A stretch of 64,000 nt of DNA from JAOPZW01 sp963851295 (GCA_963851295.1 CAWKOS010000008.1:62001-126000); one strand, 5' to 3'; shown: positions 26,645 through 42,505, numbered from the stretch's first letter. A program made the numbers and translations. The notes: generated by a model from the letters alone, not told the origin.

Positions 26645-27369
26645 TGGCCAAGCACGGTCGTTCGTTCATCGAGGCGCGCGCGAAGGTCGATCGCGAGCAT
26701 GAGCACCAGCCTGGCGAGGCGATCAAGCTCGTCAAGGACCTCAAGCGCGCGAAGTTCGACGAGTCCGTCGAGATCCACGTGCGCACGGGCCTCAACGTCC
26801 GTCACGCCGACGAGCAGCTGCGCGGCACCATCGCGCTGCCCAACGGCCTGGGCAAGGAGGTCACGATCGCCGTCTTCGCCAAGGGCGACAAGGCGCGCGA
26901 GGCCGAGGAGGCCGGCGCCGACATCGTGGGCGCCGAGGACCTCGCCGAGCGCATCGAGGGCGGCTTCACCGACTTCGACGTCGCCATCGCGACGCCCGAC
27001 CTCATGCCCGTCGTCGGCCGCCTGGGCCGCATCCTCGGCCCGCAGGGCAAGATGCCCAACCCGAAGGTCGGCACGGTGACGATGGACGTGGCCAAGGCCG
27101 TGGAGGAGTCCAAGGCCGGCAAGATCGAGTACCGCACCGACCGCACCGCGATCGTGCACCTCATCATCGGCAAGACCTCGTTCGAGGACCGCGCGCTGCT
27201 CGAGAACTACGCGGCGGTCATCGAGGAGCTCGTGCGGGCCAAGCCCGCCGTCGCCAAGGGGCGCTACATCCGCTCGATCACCATGGCCTCGACCATGGGC
27301 CCGGGCGTGAAGATCGACCCCAGCCGCACCCGTGACATCCTCGAGGAGGCTGCGACGGCCGCGGCCTGA
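26644..27369 (+). CDS. rplA: 50S ribosomal protein L1
   Basis: The protein has 241 residues. It begins MAKHGRSFIEARAKVDREHE. The conserved L1 blocks are present: DESVEIHVRTGLNVRHADEQ, RGTIALPNGLGKEVTIAVF, LMPVVGRLGRILGPQGKMPN and a C-terminal TMGPGVKIDPS. It binds 23S rRNA at the L1 stalk. In many bacteria L1 also represses its own operon by binding the leader RNA, but I do not see an obvious mimic here. Its ATG at 26644 overlaps the rplK stop (TGATG). Confidence 0.97.
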   Translation: MAKHGRSFIEARAKVDREHEHQPGEAIKLVKDLKRAKFDESVEIHVRTGLNVRHADEQLRGTIALPNGLGKEVTIAVFAKGDKAREAEEAGADIVGAEDLAERIEGGFTDFDVAIATPDLMPVVGRLGRILGPQGKMPNPKVGTVTMDVAKAVEESKAGKIEYRTDRTAIVHLIIGKTSFEDRALLENYAAVIEELVRAKPAVAKGRYIRSITMASTMGPGVKIDPSRTRDILEEAATAAA

Positions 27370-27445
27370 CGCAGACTCCTTCGAGCCACCCGAGACCCCC
27401 GGCAGCGCTGCCCGATGGCGCGCGGAAGCCCGGGCTAGGAGGCGC

Positions 27446-28213
27446 ATGAACCGAGAACAGAAAGCAGCGGCGGTCGCCGAGATCGCCGAGTCGATCAAGG
27501 AAGCCGACGCGGTCTTCGCCGTCGACTACCGCGGCATCTCCGTGCCCCAGGCAGCGGAGCTGCGCACCCGTCTGCGCGACGTCGACGCCACCTTCCGCGT
27601 GGTCAAGAACTCGCTCACCGAGCGGGCGGTCGACGAGGCCGGGGCCGACGCCCTCAAGGTGCTGCTGGAGGGCCCGACCGCGCTGACCTTCGTGCGCGGC
27701 GACGCGGCTTTGGCCGCCAAGGCGCTGCAGACCTTCCGTCGCGAGACCGACAAGCTCGAGTTCAAGGGCGGGCTGCTCGGCGCCGAGGCCCTCGACTCCG
27801 AGCAGATCCTGGCCCTCGCGCGCCTGCCTGCCCGCGACGTCCTCTACGGCCAGCTCGTCGGCGTCGTGGCGTCGCCCATCACGGGCCTGGTCCGCACGCT
27901 GAACGCGCTGATCGCCGGCCTCGCCCTGCAGCTGGGGCAGATCGCCGAGAAGAAGCAGAGCGGCGAGATCCCGGCGGACGAGCCGTCCGCGGCGGCGGTC
28001 GAGGCGGCCGCTGCGGCGGAGGCGCCCGCGGCTGAGGCCGCCGAGGCCGAGGCTCCCGCTGAGGCGGAGGCTCCGGCTGCGGAGGCTCCCGCCGAAGAGG
28101 CGGCCGCCGAGGAGACGCCCGCCGAGACCGCGACCGAGGAGGCTCCGGCTGACGAGCCGCAGGCCGCCGACACACCCACTGAGAACACTGAGACCCCGGA
28201 GGATTCGGAGTAA
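27446..28213 (+). CDS. rplJ: 50S ribosomal protein L10 with long Ala/Glu/Pro-rich C-terminal tail
   Basis: The normal L10 fold covers about residues 1-172 (REQKAAAVAEIAESIKEADA, VFAVDYRGISVPQAAELR, KNSLTERAVDEAG, and the helix ALIAGLALQLGQIAEKKQ that binds L7/L12). The protein then continues to residue 255 with an acidic low-complexity tail of repeated AEAPA/EEA/ADE units. Most L10 proteins end near residue 165-180. A strong ribosome-binding site (AGGAGG) ends 3 nt before the ATG. The 76-bp gap after rplA contains a 12-bp palindrome (GGCAGCGCTGCC, 27401-27412) and may hold the L10 autoregulatory leader, which I cannot fold here. The rplL gene follows by 2 bp. Confidence 0.95.
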   Translation: MNREQKAAAVAEIAESIKEADAVFAVDYRGISVPQAAELRTRLRDVDATFRVVKNSLTERAVDEAGADALKVLLEGPTALTFVRGDAALAAKALQTFRRETDKLEFKGGLLGAEALDSEQILALARLPARDVLYGQLVGVVASPITGLVRTLNALIAGLALQLGQIAEKKQSGEIPADEPSAAAVEAAAAAEAPAAEAAEAEAPAEAEAPAAEAPAEEAAAEETPAETATEEAPADEPQAADTPTENTETPEDSE

Positions 28214-28215
28214 CC

Positions 28216-28599
28216 ATGGCCACCACCACTGCTGATTGGATCGAGGAGCTCAAGAGCATCTCCGTGCTGGAGCTCTCAGAGCGCATCAAGGCGCTCGAGG
28301 AGGAGTTCGGCGTCTCGGCGACCGCGGTCGCCGCTGCCGCGCCGACGGCCGGAGGCGACGGCGACGGCGCCGCTGCCGAGGAGGAGTCGAGCACCGTCGA
28401 CGTCATCATCACCGCCCCGGGCGACAAGAAGATCCAGGTGATCAAGGTCGTCCGCGCCGTCACGGGCCTGGGCCTCAAGGAGGCCAAGGCGCTCGTCGAC
28501 GAGGCGCCCAAGCCCGTCAAGGAGGGCATCGAGCGCGACGAGGCCGACAAGCTCAAGGCCGAGCTCGAGGAGGCCGGCGCGAGCGTCGAGGTCAAGTAG
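28216..28599 (+). CDS. rplL: 50S ribosomal protein L7/L12
   Basis: The protein has 127 residues. The N-terminal dimerisation/L10-binding domain (ADWIEELKSISVLELSERIK) is followed by an Ala/Gly-rich hinge (about 40-58) and the C-terminal domain, which contains KKIQVIKVVRAVTGLGLKEA and the factor-binding KALVDEAPKPVKEG. It is the flexible stalk protein that recruits EF-Tu, EF-G and initiation factors. It is 2 bp after rplJ, so the two are co-translated. A hairpin terminator lies 28 bp after the stop. The usual next gene would be rpoB, but here an unrelated secreted-protein gene follows. Confidence 0.97.
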   Translation: MATTTADWIEELKSISVLELSERIKALEEEFGVSATAVAAAAPTAGGDGDGAAAEEESSTVDVIITAPGDKKIQVIKVVRAVTGLGLKEAKALVDEAPKPVKEGIERDEADKLKAELEEAGASVEVK

Positions 28600-28627
28600 C
28601 CCGCGGGCGACAGCCCACCTGCCGTAT

Positions 28628-28655
28628 CGAGGGGCGCCCCGCCGGGCGCCCCTCG
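28628..28655 (+). terminator. Hairpin terminator after rplL
   Basis: Perfect 12-bp arms CGAGGGGCGCCC/GGGCGCCCCTCG with a 4-nt loop CGCC, 28 bp downstream of the rplL stop. The stem is very stable but no T-run follows. It probably ends or attenuates the ribosomal-protein transcript before the secreted-protein gene. Confidence 0.7.
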
Positions 28656-28764
28656 CGCGTCCGGGGAGCCCGAACTGCATCACCGAGGGAAAGGAGTGAC
28701 GGTGGTCGCGGCGCCTGCGGCTCCGCTCACGCCGCCGCTCGCTCGGCGGGGCGGCGCGGGAGAG

Positions 28765-28809
28765 CGAGTGGCGAGTTTGTCTGCGTAGGGCTGACGAAGT
28801 CGCCACTCG
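28765..28809. repeat. Long intergenic hairpin (IR-4)
   Basis: Ten pairs (CGAGTGGCGA/TCGCCACTCG), one G/G mismatch, then six pairs (TTTGTC with GACGAA, one G-T wobble) around an 11-nt apical part. It lies between the rplL terminator and the -10 box of the secreted-protein gene. Its arms resemble those of IR-3 at 20244. The 28600-28842 gap holds nothing else except the terminator and the promoter. Confidence 0.7.
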
Positions 28810-28842
28810 TCGCCCGACGCGGATCCGCCTAGGATCCCGGCC

Positions 28843-30423
28843 GTGTGGAGGCGCGTGATGGTCGTCGCCGCGGCAGCGGCGGCGTTGGCAAGCTGTCCCG
28901 CGGCCGCGTCGGCCGGCAGCTATCGCGTGTACTCGTGCGTCGCGCCGAGCGGCGGACCCGCTCCGGTCGCCGACGGCGGCTACGGCTGGCAGCCGAGCGG
29001 CCGGTCGGGGACGACGTCGCTGTCGCTCGCCAACGAGTGCGGGTCCGGGCGTGGGCTCGCCGCGGTCCTGCAGAGCGCTCAGCCCTACGGCGCGGGCGGG
29101 CAGTGGACCTTCCAGCCGCCGCCGGCGACGCGGATCGCCGCCTTCGACCTCACCTGGGGCGGCACGGCGGCAGCGGGCGGCGAGTCGACCATCAGCCGCT
29201 CAGACCAGCCCGACCCGACCTACGAGCGCCGCTACGCCCAGGACTTCGCCACCGAGCGGGTCGTCGAGGGCAACGTCGACCTGAGCTATCTGACGGTCCT
29301 GGTCGCCTGCTCGTTCGCCCAGCCGACCTGCTCGAACCCCAGCGGCCCGATCGCCTCCTACCGCATCGCGGAGTCGACCATGACGCTGCGCGACAACTCC
29401 GCCCCGGCGGCGTCCGGCGTCGGCGGCGACCTCATCGCCAACCCGACGTGGCGCGGGCCGATGTCGCTGACCTTCAGCGCGAGCGACACCGGCTCGGGCG
29501 TCTACCGGGTCATCGTCGACGTCGACGGCCAGGACGCGCTCGGCGCAGTCGTCGACGCCAACGGCGGCCACTGCGCCGACGCCGACGCCACCAACACCGA
29601 CGCGCACGAGTTCCTGTGGGCGTCGCCGTGCCGGCCCTCGGTCGCCCCGCAGATGAGCATCGACACCGGCTCGCTGCCGCTCGGCGTGCACGCCGTCTCG
29701 ATCGCGCTCGAGGACGCCGCCGGCAACCGCACGCCGATCTTCGGGCCGGTGGCCAAGACGATCGTGGCGCCCCCCGCCGACCGCGGCGCCCTCAACGGCA
29801 GCCCGGCCAGCGACGCCGCGCGCTTCACCGGCAGGCGCCACCGCACGGTCACGACCTCGTTCAAGGGCCGCCGGCTGCGCGTCCGCGGGCGCCTGGTCGG
29901 CCCCGACGGCAGGCCCATCGCCGGCGCGCGGATCGACGTGCTCTCCCAGCTGCACCGCGCCGGCGCGCACATGCGCGCCATCGGCTCCACGCGCACGAGC
30001 CGCAAGGGCGGCTTCAGCTTCAAGGCGCCGCCGGGGGCGTCGCGGACGCTGCGCTTCGGCTACCGCTCGCACGTCAACGACACCGCCTTCACGACGGCGC
30101 TCGACGTCCTGCAGCGCGTCAGGGCCAGCGCGACGCTGCGCGCCAGCCGCCGCTTCGTCCCGCGCGGCGGGAGGGTGACCTTCGCCGGGCGCCTGCGCGG
30201 CGGCTACGTCCCGCCACGAGGCAAGCTCGTCGAGCTGCAGGCGACCGACAGGGGGCGCTGGCGGACGTTCGCGCTCGTGCGCTCCAGCCGCCGCGGCGCC
30301 TTCCACTACCGCTACCGCTTCGCGGGCTCCGGGCGCTTCGCCTTCCGCGCCCGGGTGCGCTTCGAGCGCGCCTACCCCTACGTCCTGGGCTACAGCCGCC
30401 GCACATCGGTGAGCGTCGGCTGA
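28843..30423 (+). CDS. Secreted protein with Ig-like/carboxypeptidase-regulatory-like repeats
   Basis: The protein has 526 residues. A signal peptide (about 1-26; hydrophobic MVVAAAAAALASC and an Ala-rich end) precedes a region beginning SYRVYSCVAPSGGPAPVADG. An Ig-like or lectin-like middle follows (STISRSDQPDPTYERRY, LTFSASDTGSGVYRVIVDVD), then C-terminal beta-rich repeats typical of carboxypeptidase-regulatory-like domains (LRVRGRLVGPDGRPIAGARI and a second at RGGRVTFAGRLRGGYVPPRG). I do not know its function; such surface proteins are common in this bacterial group. GTG 28843 is chosen because TAGGAT (28830-28835) lies exactly 7 nt upstream. It separates rplL from rpoB, which is unusual. 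Confidence 0.8.
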   Translation: MWRRVMVVAAAAAALASCPAAASAGSYRVYSCVAPSGGPAPVADGGYGWQPSGRSGTTSLSLANECGSGRGLAAVLQSAQPYGAGGQWTFQPPPATRIAAFDLTWGGTAAAGGESTISRSDQPDPTYERRYAQDFATERVVEGNVDLSYLTVLVACSFAQPTCSNPSGPIASYRIAESTMTLRDNSAPAASGVGGDLIANPTWRGPMSLTFSASDTGSGVYRVIVDVDGQDALGAVVDANGGHCADADATNTDAHEFLWASPCRPSVAPQMSIDTGSLPLGVHAVSIALEDAAGNRTPIFGPVAKTIVAPPADRGALNGSPASDAARFTGRRHRTVTTSFKGRRLRVRGRLVGPDGRPIAGARIDVLSQLHRAGAHMRAIGSTRTSRKGGFSFKAPPGASRTLRFGYRSHVNDTAFTTALDVLQRVRASATLRASRRFVPRGGRVTFAGRLRGGYVPPRGKLVELQATDRGRWRTFALVRSSRRGAFHYRYRFAGSGRFAFRARVRFERAYPYVLGYSRRTSVSVG

Positions 30424-30620
30424 GCGCCGTCCGTCCGGCGGGGTGGCGCGTCGGGCGCGCGGGCGCTACCCTTCCGCCGTCGACCAATAGTCGTAGCCGC
30501 CCTCTCGCTCTCTGAGCACCGGCACCGCGCCACATACGCGGGGCCGTAGGGCGGGGTCCGTGAGTGTCGACCGCCCCGCAATTGGGCAGCGCTGCTGCCT
30601 GCGGAGGCATCCTCTTGCTG

Positions 30621-30629
30621 TGCTATCTT
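30621..30629 (+). promoter_or_regulatory. Candidate extended -10 promoter for rpoBC
   Basis: TGC followed by TATCTT forms an extended -10 element (TGnTAnnnT). It lies 74 bp before the rpoB start, in the 279-bp gap 30424-30702 after the secreted-protein gene. I see no -35 at 16-18 bp. A private rpoBC promoter would be expected here, since rpoB is separated from rplJL. Confidence 0.4.
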
Positions 30630-30702
30630 GGACGGTCGCGCTCACTGCGAGCGCCCTCTGCCGCTTTGCCCGCCCTTTTCGACCCCCCGAGGAGTCGCTG
30701 TC

Positions 30703-34398
<3,696 letters not shown>

Positions 34399-34447
34399 GC
34401 CGCCGGCGCGCCCCGACCCCTCCCACTTACAGAGACGAAGGAACACC

Positions 34448-38689
<4,242 letters not shown>

Positions 38690-38713
38690 TCCGCGCGCTG
38701 CGCTGAATCGCTC

Positions 38714-38744
38714 ACCGAGGGCCCGCCATGTGCGGGCCCTCGGT
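38714..38744 (+). terminator. Hairpin terminator after rpoC
   Basis: Perfect 13-bp arms ACCGAGGGCCCGC/GCGGGCCCTCGGT with a 5-nt loop CATGT, 24 bp after the rpoC stop, followed by the moderately T-rich CGTTGTGGG. It closes the rpoBC unit. Confidence 0.75.
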
Positions 38745-38850
38745 CGTTGTGGGCTGCGTTGTGCTCGGTGCATGGAAACCAGCAGCGGGGCCGCAGCGCG
38801 AGCTGGCTCTCGGCGCAATCGGCGCGGCCACAACCACTAGGGTCACACCT

Positions 38851-39255
38851 ATGGCCTACACGATCGACTGGGGTTCGGCCGAGGTGAAGGAGGGGGAGCT
38901 GAGCGTCCGGGTGCGACCGGATCCGGACTTCGCCTTCCTCGAGGTCTTCGACATGGTGCTGATCGAATCTCCAACGCCTCCTGGCGCCGCCGCTTGGGGC
39001 CAGGTCCAGTTCGCCAGCGGCAGGATCGTCGTCAGCGAGGTCCAGCCTGGCTCGGCTTCCGGTCTGGAGCAGTTCCTGGATGGCGTCGTCCGCGAGGCAG
39101 ACCAGCGCGTCGGTGCCGAACGCGAGCGCCTGGAACGCAAGGCCGAAAGCGAGCGCCAGGCCGCCGAGGAAAAGCGTCGCGCCGACGACGCCGCGGCGGC
39201 GGCATCCGAGCGCCGCGACGACCAGATCGAGGAGGAGTTCCGCCACCGCGACTGA
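38851..39255 (+). CDS. Small protein with C-terminal charged coiled coil
   Basis: The product has 134 residues and I do not recognise it. The first 85 or so residues form a compact domain (AYTIDWGSAEVKEGELSVRV, FAFLEVFDMVLIES, GLEQFLDGVVREADQRVG). The last 45 residues are a charged helix rich in Arg/Glu/Ala (ERLERKAESERQAAEEKRRA). The start ATG 38851 has TAGGGT (38838-38843) exactly 7 nt upstream, so it is probably leaderless with its own promoter after the rpoC terminator. Codon use here is less extremely GC-rich than in rpoC, like the accessory genes to the right. Confidence 0.7.
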   Translation: MAYTIDWGSAEVKEGELSVRVRPDPDFAFLEVFDMVLIESPTPPGAAAWGQVQFASGRIVVSEVQPGSASGLEQFLDGVVREADQRVGAERERLERKAESERQAAEEKRRADDAAAAASERRDDQIEEEFRHRD

Positions 39256-39286
39256 GCGATCCGCGGGCAGACTACGCGCGGATCGG

Positions 39287-39718
39287 TCAGTCGCGGCGCG
39301 CGCGACGCATCAGCGTCGAGGAGCCGACCCGCTCATCGAAGCCCCATCGCCGGTACAGCGGGACCAGGTCGGGCTGACAGACAAGTTCCAAGCTGCGCAC
39401 CGTGGCGAGACGGGGGTGCGTGACCATGGCATCCAGCAGGACACGACCGAGGCCGCGCTTTTGGAATGCCCCGGCGACGATGACGTCGAGCACCATTGCG
39501 AAGTAGACGTCATCCGTGAGCGCCCGGGCGAACGCGACGAGCCGGCCGGTCCGAACCTGGACGACGGCTACAAGCACGTCGGTGGCGGCGAGCATTCGCT
39601 CGATCTTCGGACGGCGGCGCTCTGCCGCCCACCAAGATTCGCGATAGAGGGCCAGCAGGTGCTCCACGTGTTCCGGGTCCAGGGCGTGGCGCACCTCGAA
39701 GCCTGTGTCCGCGACCAT
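39287..39718 (-). CDS. GNAT-family N-acetyltransferase
   Basis: The protein has 143 residues. The acetyl-CoA-binding motif A is clear (IVAGAFQKRGLGRVLLDAMV), with the preceding strand FAMVLDVIV and a later CQPDLVPLYRRWGFDERVG, which is motif B. It starts MVADTGFEVRHALDPEHVEH. The substrate cannot be predicted. It faces the gene at 38851 head to tail, and there is no obvious operon partner. The 213-bp gap to 39931 shows no further gene. Confidence 0.85.
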   Translation of the reverse strand: MVADTGFEVRHALDPEHVEHLLALYRESWWAAERRRPKIERMLAATDVLVAVVQVRTGRLVAFARALTDDVYFAMVLDVIVAGAFQKRGLGRVLLDAMVTHPRLATVRSLELVCQPDLVPLYRRWGFDERVGSSTLMRRARRD

Positions 39719-39958
39719 TCGCCGTGGACTGTGGCAGAGGGGTCGGGCTTTCGCTTTCGCGTCCGCGCACCTGATAGCGCTGCGCTGCCGCTCGCCCCGG
39801 CCGCAGCTGCGCGCTCGTCAGCCCGAGCCGGACGAGTGCGTCAGTAGTTCCCCCCGCGAGCGAAGCGGTTCGACGCCGATGCTCAGGGGCGTCCGTCGCG
39901 TCACGCTCAGGCGAGTCGACCGGGTGACACCATGACCCGCAGCTCGAGGAGCCCGCAC

Positions 39959-40420
39959 ATGAGCCGTTCGGCCCAAACCAACAGCGCCGGCGGCAAGGCC
40001 GCGGTGGCCGCGGCGATCGGCTTTGTCGGCATCGCCCTCTTCCAAGTCGCGCTCGCCGTCGGGGCGCCGTTGGGCCACGCCGCCTGGGGCGGCGCCCATG
40101 CCGACCTCTCGACCGCGCAGCGCCTCGCCAGCGCAGCGGCCGTCTTCGTCTGGACGGCCGCCGCGCTGATCGTGCTCGGCCGCGCCGGCCTGTGGGCACG
40201 CGGCAGGCTGACGCCGCTCTTCCGATGGGGGACCTGGTCGCTCGTCGCCGTGAGCGTGCTCGCAGCGCTCGTGAACTTCGCCTCGCCCAGCCGATGGGAG
40301 AACGTCATCTTCGGCCCGCTCGCGCTCGCACTCGTCGTGCTCTGCACCATCGTTGCACGAAGCCCCACCGCCGAACGGCGGGCCCCACACCCGCATGCTC
40401 CGCAGGCCCTCCCGCATTAG
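39959..40420 (+). CDS. Small four-helix membrane protein (DUF3995-like)
   Basis: The protein has 153 residues and four hydrophobic helices (AAVAAAIGFVGIALFQVAL, RLASAAAVFVWTAAALIVL, WSLVAVSVLAALVNFAS, VIFGPLALALVVLCTIVA). PLGHAAWGGAHADLSTAQRL between helix 1 and helix 2 is typical of small integral proteins in this group. The start ATG 39959 is preferred because GAGGAG (39946-39951) precedes it by 7 nt; ATG 39932 has no such site. Function unknown. The 104-bp gap to the next gene is empty apart from possible regulatory sequence. Confidence 0.75.
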   Translation: MSRSAQTNSAGGKAAVAAAIGFVGIALFQVALAVGAPLGHAAWGGAHADLSTAQRLASAAAVFVWTAAALIVLGRAGLWARGRLTPLFRWGTWSLVAVSVLAALVNFASPSRWENVIFGPLALALVVLCTIVARSPTAERRAPHPHAPQALPH

Positions 40421-40524
40421 CGCTTGCGTCCAGCCACGCAGTGCCACTGGCCCAGCACTGCGCGAAACTCATTGGCGTGTGAGCGGTTGCTGTCGCTATC
40501 TGAGGGGCCGCCTACTGTGGCCGT

Positions 40525-40989
40525 TCAGCCGGGCGCGCCGTCGAGCCGCTCGGCGAGTTCGACGATCAGGCCCTCGGGTCCGCGGACGTAGCAGAGCAGG
40601 AACATGCTCTCGTAGTCGACGATCTCCCCGACCGTGTCCCAGCCGGCCGCGCGGACGCGGTCCACGACGGCGCGCACGTCATCGACCTTGAAGGCGACGT
40701 GCCGGAGCCCGGGACGGTTCGCTGCCGGCGCCGGCTCTTGAGCGCCGGCGCTAGGTGAGTGGAAGCGCACCACCTCGAAGATGTCGCTGCCGTCGGGGGC
40801 GCGAGCCATCACGACCTCGACCGTCACATCCTCGAGACCGATGATCCGACCGATCCACTCGCCGCCGAACACCCCGGGCTCACCGCAGTCGAAGCCGAGC
40901 AGCGCAAGGAACCGGACGGTCTCGTCGAGGTCCTCGACGACGAGGCCGATGTGGACGAAGCTGGTGACGCCGGGGCGCTGGCTGTCCAT
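40525..40989 (-). CDS. VOC/glyoxalase-superfamily protein
   Basis: The protein has 154 residues. Two beta-alpha-beta-beta-beta units are visible: SFVHIGLVVEDLDETVRFLA (first unit) and GLRHVAFKVDDVRAVVDRVR then CYVRGPEGLIVELAERL (second unit). The His and Glu positions expected for metal binding are present (His in FVHIG and LRHVAF, Glu in IVELAE). Members include glyoxalase I, dioxygenases and antibiotic-resistance proteins; the exact role is unknown. The start is taken at ATG 40989 (MDSQRPGVTS), as the longer version adds unrelated residues. A second VOC protein is at 46448. Confidence 0.85.
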   Translation of the reverse strand: MDSQRPGVTSFVHIGLVVEDLDETVRFLALLGFDCGEPGVFGGEWIGRIIGLEDVTVEVVMARAPDGSDIFEVVRFHSPSAGAQEPAPAANRPGLRHVAFKVDDVRAVVDRVRAAGWDTVGEIVDYESMFLLCYVRGPEGLIVELAERLDGAPG

Positions 40990-41090
40990 CGAGGTCAACG
41001 ACTCCTTAGATCGCCGGGCTGCCGGGGTCGCGAGGATATTGGCCCCACACGAGGACGAAAGCGGGGACACGCCGCTCTATGGTGGGTGGC

Positions 41091-41789
41091 GTGGAGCCGA
41101 GCCCTTCACCGTCGCGGCGTCGCGCCGTTCCGACCCCATGGGACGGGCCGATGCAACGCGCCGACCGGCTCATCGTCCTCGGCATAGCGGTGGCAGGGCT
41201 GTATGGCCTGCTGTTGACGCCGCTGTTTCCGCTGCTGGGGTCCTCGCATCCGGCGCTGCTGGAGCTCGTGCGCGGCTCGAGCGCGGCGATCATCAACATG
41301 GGCGCGCGCGCGAACGTCGGGCAGACGTCGTTCCTGCTCGCGGTCGTGCTCGGCGTTCCCAGCGTGATGATGTTCGACTGGCTGTTCTGGTGGGCGGGCA
41401 GGCGCTGGGGCGACCGCGTGTTCGTCTGGATGCTGGGCGCCGACGAGGAGAAGGCGAAGCGCCGCCTGGCGAGCGTCCACTCCTACGAGCGTCGCTTCGG
41501 CCCGTTCGCGGTGGTGCTCGCCGACGTGCTCCCCATCCCTTCGCCGCTCATCTATGCGGCGGTCGGCGACGGCGGGATGTCGCTGCCGACCTTCCTGGTC
41601 CTCGACGTGGCCGGAACCCTGCTGTGGACCGGGCTGCTCGCCACGCTGGGCTACGAGCTCGGACAGAGCGCCGTCGATGTCACCGACGCCATCGGGCACT
41701 ACTCACTCTGGGCCACGCTCGCCCTCGTCGTCGCTGTCATCAGCGCCCAGGCCGTGCGCGCTCGGGCGGCGCCCCGCACGGGCGGCTGA
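41091..41789 (+). CDS. DedA-like integral membrane protein
   Basis: The protein has about 232 residues. After a Pro/Arg-rich N-terminus come hydrophobic segments (LIVLGIAVAGLYGLLLTPLF and VGQTSFLLAVVLGVPSVMMF), then DWLFWWAGRRWGDRVFVWML, a helix-loop with VVLADVLPIPSPLIYAAVGD, and further helices. The PIPSP motif and the overall layout resemble the DedA/SNARE-associated family, which transport lipids or maintain membrane potential, but the match is loose. Start GTG 41091 is chosen because TATGGT (41078-41083) lies exactly 7 nt upstream. An internal ATG at 41151 would give a shorter protein that starts at the first helix. Confidence 0.6.
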   Translation: MEPSPSPSRRRAVPTPWDGPMQRADRLIVLGIAVAGLYGLLLTPLFPLLGSSHPALLELVRGSSAAIINMGARANVGQTSFLLAVVLGVPSVMMFDWLFWWAGRRWGDRVFVWMLGADEEKAKRRLASVHSYERRFGPFAVVLADVLPIPSPLIYAAVGDGGMSLPTFLVLDVAGTLLWTGLLATLGYELGQSAVDVTDAIGHYSLWATLALVVAVISAQAVRARAAPRTGG

Positions 41790-41809
41790 AAGCGAGCGAT
41801 ACTCCGGCC

Positions 41810-42052
41810 ATGACCCACGACGAAGCCATCGCGGAGGCCGGGCGCTTGCGGCGCGAACACCCGCAGCGTCATCGCCTCGTCTTCGCACCGCGCAAGCGGG
41901 TGGACGGCGACTGGGAGGTCGTCACCGCTCGGCCTGACGGGGTCGAGCTTGTCCCTGAGGACCGGCGGGCCGAGATGCGCGCCGGTCCGCAGGTGACGCC
42001 GGACCCGACGGAATCACAGACGCCGCCGATCCACGGCCAGCGCGGTTTCTAG
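41810..42052 (+). CDS. Small hydrophilic protein, unknown
   Basis: This 80-residue protein has no signal peptide or helix of membrane type. It starts MTHDEAIAEAGRLRREHPQR and contains VFAPRKRVDGDWEVVTARPD and a Pro/Thr-rich end. It resembles short uncharacterised actinobacterial proteins but I cannot assign it. It follows the DedA-like gene by 20 bp and precedes the acetyltransferase gene by 2 bp, so the three are probably read together. A GATACT hexamer (41798-41803) lies 6 nt upstream of its ATG. Confidence 0.65.
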   Translation: MTHDEAIAEAGRLRREHPQRHRLVFAPRKRVDGDWEVVTARPDGVELVPEDRRAEMRAGPQVTPDPTESQTPPIHGQRGF

Positions 42053-42054
42053 CC

Positions 42055-42504
42055 GTGGCGGCGGTGATGACGGAGGACCGCAGCAGCGATGTCCTGAGCG
42101 AGGCCGAGCGCGCGACCGCGCAGCGTTTGATCGACGAGATCAACGCGTTCAACCTCGAGGCGACGGGCATCCGGGACTTCCGTGAGCTTCTGGCCGTCGA
42201 GACCGATGGCGACGGCGAGCTCGTGGCCGGCGTGTACGGCTGGAGCTGGGGCGGGACCTGCTGGATCGATGCGCTCTGGGTGCGTGAGGACATGCGCGGG
42301 CGGCGCCTCGGCAGTCGCCTGCTCGAGGCGGCTGAGGCGCAGGCACGAGCTCGCGGTTGCGTGCAGCTTGCGCTCGAGACGCACAGCTTCCAGGCTCCGG
42401 AGCTCTATGAGCGGCACGGCTTCGAGGTCGTCGGCACGCTGTCGGACTATCCGGTGGGGCATTCCAAGCTGCTCATGCGAAAGGCACTCAGCGCCGACTT
42501 ATAG
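42055..42504 (+). CDS. GNAT-family N-acetyltransferase
   Basis: The protein has 149 residues. The acetyl-CoA-binding motif is WVREDMRGRRLGSRLLEAAE and motif B is QAPELYERHGFEVVGTLSDY. The region TGIRDFRELLAVETDGDGEL before it is a typical N-terminal part. Its end, GHSKLLMRKAL, also fits the family. The GTG start at 42055 follows the previous stop by 2 bp; ATG 42067 is another option. The stop codon TAG is part of a TATAGT box that probably starts the next gene. Confidence 0.82.
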   Translation: MAAVMTEDRSSDVLSEAERATAQRLIDEINAFNLEATGIRDFRELLAVETDGDGELVAGVYGWSWGGTCWIDALWVREDMRGRRLGSRLLEAAEAQARARGCVQLALETHSFQAPELYERHGFEVVGTLSDYPVGHSKLLMRKALSADL

Positions 42505-42505
42505 T
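42500..42505 (+). promoter_or_regulatory. -10 box of the secreted protein at 42520
   Basis: TATAGT, the closest match to TATAAT seen in this part of the window, overlaps the stop codon of the preceding acetyltransferase and lies 14 bp before ATG 42520. Transcription would begin about 7 nt before the ATG. Confidence 0.45.
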
